Positions 10,204 to 20,996 of a stretch of 29,481 nucleotides of DNA are shown in pieces. The translations under genes and the position numbers were made by a program. Within the stretch, counting starts at the first letter, position 1; each line of letters begins with the position of its first letter. The notes beneath the pieces were generated by a model. That model was not told the DNA's origin, did not search any database, and saw only the letters and a list, made by a program, of their open reading frames with translations. The stretch is from positions 1 through 29,481 of the forward strand of contig NBIV01000531.1 of the NCBI GenBank assembly GCA_003194525.1, given 5' to 3'. Origin of the DNA: Gracilariopsis chorda (taxonomy: Eukaryota > Rhodophyta > Florideophyceae > Gracilariales > Gracilariaceae).

Positions 10204-11070
10204 ATTTTTGTCCTGAGAAGTCTATGGTCACCATTTTCAAAGTTTCTCCTTCACTGCTTCTTTATAGGCACACATTACCCGATTACGGCATTGTGGTAGA
10301 ATCTACCACTACAAGGGAGCTTTCTTCGTCTAGCAAGCTAAGCTCATCGTGCCACGTGAAGCTCCTCGGAGAAGAAAGATTTTCTCTGTCCCGACCAATT
10401 TCCATTCATGTTACCGGATGTAGCCGATGACTGCTGCTTGCTCTCACCTTGCAGCAGTTGTGTTGCTCCCACAAACCTGAACGGTTTTGCAGGCTTTTTT
10501 GTTGAACATACGCCAGGATCGAAGATCAGTACGTGCGTGTTTTATCCCGGGTTTCGTGCCCGAAATCGCCAATGGTAAAGAGAAAGGGGTGAAAAGAACG
10601 TCTTTAGTGCTTGTAGACGACGAAAACGAGACAAACTGGAACCTCCATGTCGTGGTGTGCCCCGTAGCCGACATCCTCTGCTGGAAAGGGAAGGAATAGC
10701 AGAGAAAAGGATGGAAAAGGCGAGCCGAGTCAGAACGAAATGGGTCCGATGTCGCATCTTGCCGTAGACTGGGTTCATCAATGTCGAAAGTCGAAATCCC
10801 CTCCTTGAATCGAGACAAAACGTCTCTTTCCATTAAAAAAATGCGAATGTAAGCAATTTGTAATAACCGTGACAGGATCTCCAGTTTTGAGTTCCAGCTT
10901 GTGTTGTGGAGCCCCGGTTGAAGTATAACTATAGGTCAGTTCTGATCCGATGATGTTGGTTGGCTGTCTCATGTCTACCATCAGGACAACAAACAAAAAC
11001 AACAGTGGTCGCCGAATTTAACTGAAACGTCATTACCGGAAGCAGTTTCAAAGTCTTTTGGTCACGATGA
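10204..11070. other. Intergenic region downstream of the Sel1-repeat gene
   Basis: This should contain the 3' UTR of the Sel1-repeat gene. Several short ORFs overlap on both strands, and none shows a recognisable motif or favoured composition. Nothing else is supported. Confidence 0.4.
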
Positions 11071-12159
11071 TCATCCACAAAGCGATTTAGCCCCTATGAC
11101 TAGGTGACGGATTTGTGTTCTTCGTCTGAGCAATTTCCTTTCTGTTTGTAGACTTTTGACACCTGTAACTGCTGCATATAGAGAATTCAAAGTATTGGAC
11201 TTAGTATCCAACCGATCAGTCCAAGTATGCCAGCGGGACTTGGATCTGTGCAGAACAAGAAGATCATTGCCGTGAACTTTCCGTGTGGCTGACATCGTCT
11301 TTGTACACAATGCCAGTTTTGGAGAAAATCTCTGCGACAAATTCGAGGTCGATGGGTGTTGCATCCTGGAGCCATACTTGAGCAGGCGCAGAATTGGGAT
11401 GATGCTTTGCCCGCAGAAGACAACTCGGCGGTTTCTGTGCAGGCGGTGGCTGGGTGAGACGTTCACAAGAAGGTACAGTGTCAATTTCTCTAGGATATCT
11501 ACACAATAGATGCTAACATCAATTATTGGTGTCACTTTTGGTTGGTGCCTGTTGCTTTCTCTGGTTTGATAGGAGATAGAATCATTCGTGCATTCGACCA
11601 CCAGTCCACTCGTTTGGCACCTTCTACTATATTGGCAGGTAATTATGTATAGAGAAAAGCTGTTGCTTGATGACACCTTCTCGGTCAGGTGGTCACAGGG
11701 AAAACACAATGTGAAACGGCGAAGAGATCGGGACGTAGAGCTCAAAATCTGGATCAAGGGATCCAAAATTACTGCGAAAGGAAGTCCGGATACCGGTGTC
11801 AGGTTGAAAGGCTGCAGTCGTGGTCTGATATAGTTTGGGGTTTCCACGATGCAAGGTATGGAAGAAGGAGAACCCACGTTATACAGTTTGTCGACATCGA
11901 GCTCACTGAAGAACGGGTCATGGATAGCTACCATGAACAAAAAGGATGTGCACGCAAACTGACATACGTGATCCTGATCGCCGAAGAGAGCTGAATGAAC
12001 GTTGTCCGAAAGTGGTATGCGAATTACCTCCACGGCGTTACGAGCTGCAAAATGGGTTACCTCAGGTGGCCAGTGAGTTTTCAGAAGCTTCCTAACAGCG
12101 GTTGTTGCAAGTTGGATCAGAATGTTATCAAAGCGGATATTGCTCCTTGTGAAATTCAT
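11071..12159 (-). CDS. Unrecognised 362-codon ORF
   Basis: This is one of the longest uninterrupted ORFs in the window outside the mobile elements. The start ATG lies at 12157-12159 (MNFTRSNIRFDN). The first third looks like a folded protein (HWPPEVTHFAARNAVEVIRI, DHVCQFACTSFLFMVAIHD). The rest is rich in Ser, Arg and Leu and shows no domain I know. There is no signal peptide and no clear membrane helix. Short plus-strand ORFs cover the same DNA, so an antisense shadow or a chance ORF is possible. I assign no function. Confidence 0.3.
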   Translation of the reverse strand: MNFTRSNIRFDNILIQLATTAVRKLLKTHWPPEVTHFAARNAVEVIRIPLSDNVHSALFGDQDHVCQFACTSFLFMVAIHDPFFSELDVDKLYNVGSPSSIPCIVETPNYIRPRLQPFNLTPVSGLPFAVILDPLIQILSSTSRSLRRFTLCFPCDHLTEKVSSSNSFSLYIITCQYSRRCQTSGLVVECTNDSISYQTRESNRHQPKVTPIIDVSIYCVDILEKLTLYLLVNVSPSHRLHRNRRVVFCGQSIIPILRLLKYGSRMQHPSTSNLSQRFSPKLALCTKTMSATRKVHGNDLLVLHRSKSRWHTWTDRLDTKSNTLNSLYAAVTGVKSLQTERKLLRRRTQIRHLVIGAKSLCG

Positions 12160-12665
12160 CGCTCAATCACACAGCACTGGGCTCGCAGATGCTACTGTGA
12201 ATAAGCGAAACAGTTTGGTCAAGATACACGAAGATGAAGATGAAGCAGGATCAGTGGCTACAGGAGATGTTATTTTAGGCAGAAGCGCACGTGGAAGGCG
12301 TTGAAAGGAAGGAACAGAGGCTGAGGTTAGCCTCTTCGTCGTTTGGTTTGATTTGGAAATGGGCATGACTGATGCTAGAATTGCGGGTAAGGAAGGAATG
12401 GAAGTGCGCACCGCCATGGTGGTGAGGGCTTATATAACAGTTTCACGGGCAGGGGCCATTGTGGTGTTCAAGATGTGACGGTCAAGCTGTGCAAGGTTGA
12501 CTGCGGGTTGAGTGCTTTCGATACGTTGACCGCAGCTATGATGTCTGCGCATTGAACTGGGTAGAAACGTTTCGTGTTGAACGAATGTTTTGTGCGTGTG
12601 ATGCGTACATAATTCTTATTTGCAGCGCGGCAGCCGGTAGCTTCAGATAGGTGAGATGAGCTTGT
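12160..12665. other. Intergenic region between the unrecognised ORF and LINE 1
   Basis: No gene is recognised. A TATATAA sequence lies near 12432 and a short GAAGATGAAGATGAAG purine repeat near 12230. Neither can be tied to a transcript. Confidence 0.35.
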
Positions 12666-12677
12666 TCACTGGGTGAT

Positions 12678-13812
12678 GTGTGTGTGTGTGCTTATATGAG
12701 CTCGCGTCTCTAATTCCAAGACTACGGTAGGGGTTACATTGAGAAGAACCCCTCTTTCTCTAGATACACCAACAGCTTTTGTGGCCATGTTCTTACTATT
12801 GATTCGGCGTCAGAGCCCTGCCTTTCTCGGAGAGGCGGGAACTCTCGACGCCTGGATGCCGTTCTTCGGCGGCATATAAGAACGAAATGGTCTACACTAT
12901 TAAGTATGTTGAGCCCACATCCGAGCGGGCAGAAGCATTTCCTGTTGTCGAGAAAAGTGAAGACTGGATGTAGCGCTGGAACGTGACCTGTAAATATCTG
13001 CGACAGGGCTGTATGCGCCCTCCTTAGATTCAATACCTTTGATAGTGTCTCTGGGACTTCGCTTACTGGCTCTGTGCTAGTAAGACGGACGCGGGTTCTC
13101 TGTTTCACTTCCAGGAAGTCGATCTCTTTGTGGAACTGCTTCGCTAAGGGGAGACCAAGGCTCTTCCTTGCAAGTTCGTCGGCAGCTTCGTTTTGCGATA
13201 ACCCGCAGTGCCCCGGTATCCAAACAATTTGAAATTGGCAATAGTTAGTTATCAATGTCATGCATTCAGAGATGTCCTGTAGCTGGCGTGTTTGGCGTCG
13301 TTGGGGCGTTTGCAAGCCTTGAACGAGCTTTTTCGAGTCCGTAGCAAATCTGATTGTCCCTCTCCAGCCACAGCAAACTTTCACAGCAATTTCGGATAGG
13401 GCTCGCCGGAACGCTGCTAGTTCTGCAGTGTACGAGCAGACCCCTATCCCAGCTGGGACTAATTCCTTTTTGAGGTTCGATTCTTCCTTTCAGCCAGATT
13501 AAATAACCTGCCCCACCTACCGTTCCAATATCTAGTATTCGCACTTGAAGCACGTGCCCGTCCTCGTCAGATATGGCGTTATCCCTCTCCAGTCTGTAGC
13601 ACATACGAAATTCATCATCACACTGGATCAGTATATGTGGTTCTATTCGCCATGCTGCTTTAAACGATCGGAACTCTGCAGAATGCTTCATACCATCTCC
13701 CCCGCATATTGCGCCACTGAACCATCCTTCGTCCCATTTCACTGCTGCCCGGGTTGATGAAAAATTGTTGGCGTTTAATATTGGGTTGCCGACGGACCCA
13801 TCCTTCCAGGCC
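12678..13812 (-). mobile_element. LINE 1, 5'-truncated, with 12-bp target duplication
   Basis: The element is flanked by TCACTGGGTGAT at 12666-12677 and again at 13813-13824, a 12-bp target site duplication typical of target-primed reverse transcription. Only the RNase H end and 3' tail remain; the 5' end begins at the codons for WKDGSVGN. The 3' end, read on the minus strand, is GGAATTAGA, about 25 bases of other sequence, then a (CA)n tract of about 11 bases (12678-12688) in place of poly(A). Confidence 0.88.
12734..13805 (-). pseudogene. LINE 1 RNase H and C-terminal zinc-like tail
   Basis: The RNase H motifs, read on the minus strand, are KDGSVGN (first Asp), AAFRRALSEIAV (Glu region), FATDSKKLV (second Asp) and VWIPGHCGLSQNEAADELA (His/Asp block). 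The tail has CFCPLGCGLN, then DHFVLIC, as in the Cys/His tail of I/Jockey-type LINEs. It ends GFFSM and a stop at 12734-12736. A frameshift lies near 13380-13440, between the first Asp block and the Glu. About 93 codons separate KDGS from the GGAGYLIW strand, far more than the nine or so residues usual in RNase H; LINE 2 has the same extra segment. Confidence 0.85.
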
Positions 13813-13824
13813 TCACTGGGTGAT

Positions 13825-16214
13825 AGAAACGAATAAGAACAAGAACGAGCATGGAGAAGGGCAGAATACATATATCTGGTTTCGAATTGGCGTGGGTGGA
13901 AGAGGCTTGAGTTGTATCGTTGATGCTCGACAGCGACGGAGCAAACATGACGCGGCTGCGGCTCGAGGGTTAGTGAAGGTTTGCTACGTATTAGAGCAAT
14001 TGCAGTTACCTTCCAAATAACTATCTGTTCCCCGGCATCGAGACTACAATGAACATGTTCTACGGCTCGCAGCGAGCTGCTGTAATGGCCGCAGCAACTT
14101 GTAAATCTCAGGGTATTTGCGTATCTGGAGCGAGTTCTCGCGCCCCTAAAGCGCCCTTTAGACTCGAAAGAAAACGGTTCCGACTTCGATGAAAAAGCTC
14201 CAATACAACAAGCGAACGCAAACACTGGAGAGCTAGATTGCATGCCTGACCGATTCTCAACTCGCTTCGTGCTCGACGATTATTGTATCTTGAAGAAGCT
14301 TTAGAGCTCATCCATTTCGTTGCGTCTGAGAAACCGATTGGCAGTGGGTGTAGCTGCGGGTAGCAAATAACGTACAGTTTCGTACAGCGAGTGGCTTCGA
14401 TTTTGTGAGAGCCGGCTAACTCTTTTGACTTTCAAGGAACGACGAAGATGTTTTATCCGGCTATGCAGATGGTGACGTCAATAGATGGCATGAAATCTGA
14501 CAGCAACATACCTGTCATTACGATTCAAATGAAGTGGCTCTGCGCAAGGTTAATATCTGATCTATGGGTACAAATCCATTGTCAGTGGTTCACCTTCAGT
14601 TTTCCGTATCATCCCATCGCATTTCTGCACCTCCCGTTTTTCTTCAATCATCTACCTAATCTGCGTTATTCTTCTTCGCTTTCGGAACTGCCATGGTACA
14701 GAATCTACAGAGGTTGCGATGGGACTCCAAACGGACAGAAGTAAGCCACAAGTCTTGATATCAGCGAACAAGCATGCGTTTGTCATTTGCAGTTTCAATC
14801 ATTTCAGCCGAACGTGCTGGCAGCAGAAGGTAGAGCGAAGTTGCGCTGCCAAGAAGAACGAACTGGACAGTTGCACAGGTTTGAAACAATCTGCAGCGAA
14901 GGCGCAACTCTTGTTTTGCCTAGGTTTGCAGAATGACACCGTTCCCACTTGCCCCCATCCCATTCGTTTTCTATGCCCGATTAAGCACAACTCTGAATCG
15001 ACTTCCGAGTTGACCTGAACTCACCGCCGCCGAGATGATCGGCTACGGCGTCCAACAGCTACAAACGGTACCTCACAAGTTCTTCCTTTCCATTCATCCC
15101 GTTCGTTGGTCTTAATCTCTGCTTTTTGAATATGGTCACATCTCTGAGGAGATGCCTTCGCAACGCAAAACGAGAGATACGCAACAACCGATGCCGCCAT
15201 CGTTGGTGCGCAGCCAACTACATTCTTGAGTGTCTGTACTAGTACACGTTTGATATGGAAGTGGTCCGGTTCTCTTGCTACCGACCTTCTAATCCTGATG
15301 AACCTTTCTCAACCTGATCTCCCATTAAGCGTACAGCTGCCATCTGTACGGCGGTCAGCGTTGGGTTCGGGTTTGATCTAACCCAACTCCGCCGCCATCG
15401 GGTAATTACCGGACGCTTTTCGTTTCCTGATCCGGGTTTTCCGTTTCGACCCTTCCTGGAAACTTAACAGTCGCAAAAATGGCACAAGGTCGTTCTTAAG
15501 ACCCATCCTATCGATGCACAAACACTTGATTTCTCTAATGAACTGGGCTGGAAATGGCATAGACTGTGAGATCAGGAGTACACTTACTTTTTCAGTCACC
15601 TGCTGAACGCAATCTCACTTTTCCAAGCGCATTTCATACAATCCGCCAGCACTAAAGAACGAGAAACAAAGTTGGGAGATAACAACGTAATACGAAGGAC
15701 ACCTAGTCCCGGATAAACTTCAGAGAATGAATCGCAGAGCAGCGCTTGGGAAACCATACTTTCTCGGCGCTCTGTAAATTGCAAGGGTTGCAGCGTGTTG
15801 TAGCACAACATAGAGCCTCAGAAAGCCACAGTTTTCTAATGTGCAAACATTCCCTTAGAGGTATCACACTTGGCAGCACCAAAGGACGCTTCTCTGACTG
15901 CGTCGACCAGTTTCTTGATACTCAGTCTGTGTTTGAATTCTTTAGATTCAGCTTAACTCATTATGAGCACCATTAAACTCTTCTTATATCTACAATGCTG
16001 CCGAATGAAGTACGGTAACAAGTAAGCCTTCCATGAAAGCGTAGGATGGTCGCGTCATCTGATATAACTGGCTACCACGTTATCGATTCTCTCCATCAGA
16101 TGCGCTTATGAGCTACTCAAAGACCTAAGGCGTTTCGTAAGACGTGGTGTGACAACAGATTTTATCGAGGTAGGTTGCTAAGACCAGATGAAATCAGGGG
16201 TTTGTAAGGATTGG
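13825..16214. other. Intergenic region, no recognised gene; tandem hairpins at 15331-15393
   Basis: ORFs here are short and without family motifs. The notable structure is two adjacent hairpins. The first is GTACAG/CTGTAC (15332-15348). The second is GTTGGGTT (15360-15367) with AACCCAAC (15380-15387), enclosed by GGCGG (15350-15354) and CCGCC (15389-15393). The DNA just right of 13824 is the continuation of the LINE 1 target site; its reading frames (for example WVIETNKNKNEHG near 13819) match nothing I know. Confidence 0.4.
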
Positions 16215-16568
16215 GTTTGCTCTTGTTCAGGACAGCGTGGCCTATGGCCTACTCAATTCAGTATAAAAAGAGCCGGTTTCATCCTGACACCTTCCAGCTC
16301 TTCACTGCGTCGCGGCGCAGCCGCCGCAAGCTCCGCTGCGGTCCTTCCCTTAGGAACCAGCCCTCTTCCGTGCTACCGGGTGAAGCCCATTCAGTCGTAA
16401 CTGCTTCGCACCAATCACAGGTTTCTGGATCAAGAAAGGGGGATTTCTCTCTTTCGAAAGGGGCTTCCCTTCTAGGTGCGGGAAGACCTAGCTCCTAATC
16501 TCTGGTTGAGATCCATGTACGACTATACCTTTTGAGGACTCTCCGCGAGACAATTTCAGCTTGTGTTG
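16215..16568 (+). repeat. 354-bp dispersed repeat, copy 2
   Basis: This is the inverted partner of 6647-7000, about 98.6% identical by eye. It contains TATAAAAAG about 50 bases from its left end. The flanks differ from copy 1 immediately outside GTTTGCTC on the left and GTGTTG on the right, which sets the boundaries. No target duplication was found. The two copies enclose about 9.2 kb, including the Sel1-repeat gene and LINE 1. Confidence 0.82.
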
Positions 16569-16952
16569 CTTAGAGGGTGATAAGATAGCTGCCGCGAAGA
16601 TTAGAGGGGCATCCAACAGGTCCTATGCTTGGTGATTACGGATCGTCTTTCTCTACCCACGGATTTCTCTCCTTCGCTGAATGACTTCAAGCTATTTTGA
16701 CTTTCGTAGACATACAACTATGAATGACTTCAAGCTAATTTCACTTTCATCCACATACAAATATGGCCACTCCGTTTGCAAATGTCAATGCAGTATCTGA
16801 CGCTAGTGAATAGGGATCTACTCAACACAGGCTTTCCAGGAATACACTGGCTTGAATCTATACAACGAACAAAGATGCACTGTCCTCATGGAACGTCGAA
16901 AATCAGAGCCCTCTGCAAGCCATTCTGCCCTTCTCCCTTTGTTTCTCAAGCA
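16569..16952. repeat. Spacer with a 43-bp tandem duplication (16678-16763)
   Basis: Two copies of a 43-bp unit beginning TGAATGACTTCAAGCTA lie at 16678-16720 and 16721-16763 and differ at about seven positions. No coding signal is seen in the rest of the interval, which is the target region of the solo LTR at 16958. Confidence 0.7.
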
Positions 16953-16957
16953 CAAAC

Positions 16958-17294
16958 TGTTGACAATCCGAGCGATTCCATAAGAAGTAGAAGGCTGTTT
17001 TATACCTACAGTGTTCAGAATGGGCACCGGAGAAACGCCAAATCCGGAGAGGCCTAGAGTTGAATGTCGTGTCACCAAATAGAGAAGCGCACGCAACCTA
17101 CGCAGCAGAGGGTGCACAGCGAGAAGAAGCATAGCGCGACTCACGTAGTCAATAAAAGCCGACCTCCAGGGGAAGACCTCTGGAGGAAGGAGGCAACCTC
17201 AGGAGAACTTCTGAGGTCTTTGTGCCTGTTCAACTTTTTCTCTGTCAGACCGCGACACGGTCGGCACATACTTACGTAGCGTACCCGAGCAACA
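16958..17294 (+). repeat. Solo LTR X with 5-bp target duplication CAAAC
   Basis: This 337-bp element starts TGTTGACAATCC and ends GAGCAACA. CAAAC lies immediately on both sides (16953-16957 and 17295-17299), which proves the boundaries and marks an LTR left after LTR-LTR recombination. Inside are AATAAAAGCC (17151-17160), hairpin CCTCCAG/CTGGAGG (17163-17169 and 17180-17186), GGAGGCAAC (17189-17197) and hairpin CCTCAG/CTGAGG (17197-17202 and 17211-17216). It belongs to the family of the solo LTRs at 18742 and 22432. Confidence 0.93.
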
Positions 17295-17299
17295 CAAAC

Positions 17300-18072
17300 T
17301 CAACTCGACGTTGTGCAGGAATTTCAGACACTGCGCTCTCCACTCAAGGTTCCACACACGTACTGTAACCTAACACGAAAGGTAGCTTTTCGCACCCCTC
17401 GAAACTGTGTGATTGACGGTGCTCGCATGCGTTTCGAAGGTGCGGACTTGTTATGTTATGAGTCATACTGCCAGAATTCCGACCGTTTTTCATATTGCCG
17501 ATTTCTTGCTTTGTTTCCGGAAAGGTCGCAAGTGAAGTTCTGCAGAATGATATTCTTCCAATCTTGATGATTTCGACAGGCCCTTGTAAGACCAAGGGCT
17601 GTCATCAAAGTCAGATTTGGTTTGCTTGATAGAAAGTGTGGATGGTGTTCAGGGATCTGTACGACAATGCTTGAAGTGCACTTGCCACAACACTCTTCGC
17701 TTCATTGCGTTCTGGTAGTATGAGAACGCAGCCTTCAACTATCACATAGACTCATATATAACATCTCTTGCGAACAGGATAAGGCAATTCAGGGCACTTC
17801 TTTCCTTCCAAACGAAACTCGAACGAAACCGTAGCGGGATAATTTGCATCGTGACTGGAAGGTGCCCGATGAGAAGGCCCGTCGGACAGCCTCAAGCGAT
17901 GATGCAAATTATCCCGCATTCGTACTAAAATTTCAGAGACTTCCTAACAAGACATCAGCCCAGCTTCGAACAGTTCAGAAAAGGCTGTCATCAAGTATCT
18001 TTGTACCGCGTTCTCCTTGAATACATACTCGTGAATAAAGACAGAGCAGGGTATTTCGTCCTCCAAGTAGCT
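17300..18072. other. Intergenic region with a perfect 17-bp inverted repeat
   Basis: No gene is recognised. GCGGGATAATTTGCATC (17834-17850) and its exact complement (17901-17917) enclose a 50-base loop. Within the loop GGAAGGTGCCC (17857-17867) can also pair with GGGCAC and CCTTCC about 65 bases upstream. A TATATAA occurs near 17756. The left part is the downstream flank of solo LTR X. Confidence 0.6.
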
Positions 18073-18536
18073 TTAATAAACAAGCCGAAGGGCTACGTTG
18101 ATGTTGTGCGAGGATTTCACCATACTGGGCCCACCACTCTCCATTGATATGTGTGCCCTACGAGGGCAATGCTCGAGGTTGACACAACTACTGAATTGCA
18201 CTGAACGTGTCTTGAGCAGTAGATACCTGACTTGAATTATCTTATCCCTCCGTTTACCCAACAATTCACGTTATCAATGATAGAACTCAGTACGAGAGAT
18301 TTGTAGCTCCTCGCCTTGTAGCTGCGTTGGGAATAGGTCATTTTAGCGAGGTTTTGGATATGTGAAAATACACAAAAGGGGCCTTGGGTCCCACAACGTG
18401 GAGAACCATAGGGATATGACATTACTCCACGTTAAAGCTCCCCACCCCACCCTACATTTCACAACTTCATCATCACTGAAAGCACCCCAACATCCATCCG
18501 TACTCTCTCTCTCTCTCTCTTTATGGGTGCCTATGT

Positions 18537-19925
18537 CTAATTCCTACATAGCGCAGATCGTTTCTTTTCAAAGAAGCGTTCTCTCACTAGGTATACCAAC
18601 ACGTTTTCAGGCCATTTCCGAATAAGTTCGTCAACTGATAAACCACAACGTTCGCGAAGGGGAGGTAGGCTTACTCTCCTGGTCGAGCTTCTCAAAGGGC
18701 ATCGCAATAGAAAATGTTCAATGTCGTTCAGCACTCCTGGTTGTTGATGGAGCGAGCAATTCCCCGAATTGGAAACAGGTGTTTCCCGATAAGAAAGAAC
18801 GATTCCATTTGAATCACTCTGAATTGCGTGGCAGGTAGCGCAGCGCACACGCAACCCATATGGAGCGGTGCGCAGTAGAAATAGAATATAAAAGCCGACT
18901 CTCAGAGGAAGAACTCTGGGAGAAGGAGGCAACCTCAGTAGGACTTCTGAGGTCTTCGTGCCTGTTTATTTTTCCTTGCGAGAATACCGCACACAGTCGA
19001 TATTCGCCTGCGTAGCGTACCCGAGCAACACTGGTCTGCAAGTACAGACTAGTCTCTTCTTGAGTAAATGAGAGCCTAGCGGGTGCAAATAAGGCGTGTG
19101 TCCTACTGACAACTGATAAAGTGTCACTTCCGCTTCCCTTTGCGAAACTACTTTTTGCAATGACTCTGGGACAACCTTCATTACCGATTGGGAACGCGCT
19201 TTGATTTTCACTCTTCTTCCCACGTCAGCGTAATCAATAGGAACCGACAGCTGATCTTCCAATAGTAAGGCCAATGCGTTCCTGGCTAAGCTGTCAACAA
19301 TTTCATTCCTTGTAAGACCGCAATGAATTGGTATCCACAGCGCATCCACAGAACAAACGTTCAATATTTCGCTTACCAACGCTGAAACTTCCGGCATAAA
19401 ATAGCACTGCTTCCGAACCGCGCCACTTAACTTTTCCAACACACTTTGTGAATCGGTCACAATTCGAATGTTTCCTCTCCAGCCCGCCTTAACTTTCTCG
19501 TTCACCTTCTGAATACCGTTCTTCAACGCAATACTTTCCGCGAAAAAAGAGCAAACCCCGACGCCTGCAGGTGCTGTTCCCGTCTCCGGAATCCGTGACC
19601 CGTTCCACCATATTCCGAACGCACTTCCTCCTACTTCATCAACTACTACTGGCTTCATGTTCAATGTATGACCATCCGCATCTGTTATAGAATTCCCATT
19701 GTTGTTCACTTCATACGCCATGACAAATCCGTCATCGTATTGAATAACGATGTCCGGTGCCTTCGCATGCCTTTGCTGGAACTCCTGTACTTTTCCTCTA
19801 TGCCTTTCAAACTTAGGAGGATAAACAATTGAGCCGGTATACCACCCCTCGTCTCATTCCACAGCTGTTCGTAAGGGCTTCGCGTTCTTCAGCCATTGGG
19901 GATTACCAACCGACCCATCAGTCCA
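18537..19925 (-). pseudogene. LINE 2 RNase H and C-terminal tail, interrupted by a solo LTR
   Basis: The RNase H blocks on the minus strand are IWTDGSVGNP (first Asp, near 19915), FFAESIALKNGI (Glu), IVTDSQSVLEKL (second Asp) and WIPIHCGLTRNEIVDSLA (last Asp). Between the first block and the GGSAFGIWW strand (about 19620-19631) lie some 95 codons, including DEGWYTGSIV, IVIQYDDGFVMAYEV and ITDADGHTL. The C-terminal part KKRLVCTCR is broken by the LTR at 18742-19030. Beyond it NDIEHFLLRCP and PPLRERCG resume in the same frame once one CTGGT copy is discounted. A TGA near 19855 and other stops show decay. Confidence 0.88.
18742..19030 (+). repeat. Solo LTR Y nested in LINE 2, 5-bp target duplication CTGGT
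   Basis: This 289-bp LTR starts TGTTGATGGAGCG and ends GAGCAACA. CTGGT flanks it at 18737-18741 and 19031-19035. Removing the LTR and one CTGGT restores continuous LINE coding across the join, so it inserted after the LINE. It has TATAAAA (18887-18893), hairpin CTCTCAGAG/CTCTGGGAG (18899-18907 and 18914-18922), GGAGGCAAC (18925-18933) and hairpin CCTCAG/CTGAGG (18933-18938 and 18947-18952). Confidence 0.96.
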
Positions 19926-20329
19926 AATCTCAAGTCTGCAGACGGTAGTGACTGTAAAGCTTTCGTTGCTTGGAACCTTTGGTATTCCACAGAGTCTGTT
20001 TTTGAACAAGGTTTGTAGTGAAAGTTTATACTTTCGGTACTACACAATCCAGTTTCTTGAGTTAATGGTGCTCTCGGTAGTTGCAAAAGTCCACATTGGG
20101 CCGGATGATTCTCCACAGCCTTTTTGAAAGAAGACCGAGACTTTCTGATTCGAGTCATAGATTCCCGTCGTATTGCAAGTGCAATTGGCGTCAGTTTCTC
20201 TTCCATACATCTTTTGGCTTTCTCATACAGTTTTGAAGCTTGAGAAGCTGCCACTGTGTAAAGACTTGGCTGGTCGAGCAACTTTCGAAGTTTCGAAACC
20301 GGTGAGGACTTTGGACAGCCTGTTTGAAT

Positions 20330-20996
20330 TCAAGACGCTTCATTTCTTGCTCTTTCTACTTCTTCGACAGCGCCCGTTAGCGCATTTAGTATGACTACAC
20401 TAGCAGCATACTTGACCAAGGGTTCAACGAATCCCATGCGAAATGTATTCATAGTAGTCCAATCGCCTCCCCAAGTTGTGCCTGTTAATCTTCGGAGTAT
20501 GCGTGAGCGCGCTCTGTACTTTGCTGCAATCTTATTCAAGTGGCGGTGAAAGTTAAGGCGGCAGTCTAACAAGACTCCAAGAAACCTTGTGCATTCTGAT
20601 AGTGTTATCCATACGCCTGCAACCTTCAATTCGTACTTATCCCTGTCTTTCTTCCATTGTGCGTACGTGAATGGGACTATCGAAGTCTTTGTTGGGTTCA
20701 GTCTGATATTGTTTTCCTTGCAGTACTCTTCCAATCTCTCTACTGCTTTTTGCAGAAGGGTTCTGCAGTACTCTAGTTTCCTCTGTGTTGTTGAGATTGA
20801 AACATCGTCTGCGAACATACTGACTGCTATGCGTTCGTTCCCTTGTCTGATTCTCTCTGGTAAGTCCGCTACGTACGCCAACCACAACCCCGGTGAAAGC
20901 GTGCTGCCTTGTGGAAGACCCTGGGGAACAACATACGGCCGTGTATCTGCGGTGTTTCATCGGCATGTCCATCTACGATCCATAATAAATGCTCTG
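20330..20996 (-). pseudogene. LINE 2 reverse transcriptase, C-terminal part
   Basis: Read on the minus strand: FIMDRRWTCR, PYVVPQGLPQGSTLSPG (the PQG motif of non-LTR RT), LWLAYVADLPERI, then MFADDVSI with the catalytic FADD at 20803-20814. NIRLNPTKTSIVPF and FLGVLLDCRLNFHRHL follow, as in the thumb region of I/Jockey-type LINEs. The first catalytic Asp block is missing through 5' truncation. A frame break separates RWTCR from the PQG block, and a stop at 20330 interrupts the linker to RNase H. Confidence 0.9.

Noticed and set aside
13470..13490. GGTTCGATTCT, a match to the pol III B box, as a possible tRNA
   Set aside because: It lies in LINE 1 RNase H coding sequence, the bases around it do not form a T stem, and no acceptor stem is present.
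13825..14311. Minus-strand ORF extending LINE 1 to the right
   Set aside because: The 12-bp target duplication ends the LINE at 13812; the ORF to the right is chance read-through into target DNA.
17155..17216. Self-cleaving ribozyme (hammerhead or HDV type) in the LTR hairpins
   Set aside because: The conserved cores of neither class are present around GGAGGCAAC.
18742..18932. Minus-strand ORF through solo LTR Y as LINE protein
   Set aside because: The CTGGT duplication shows this part is LTR; LINE coding joins across it without this segment.
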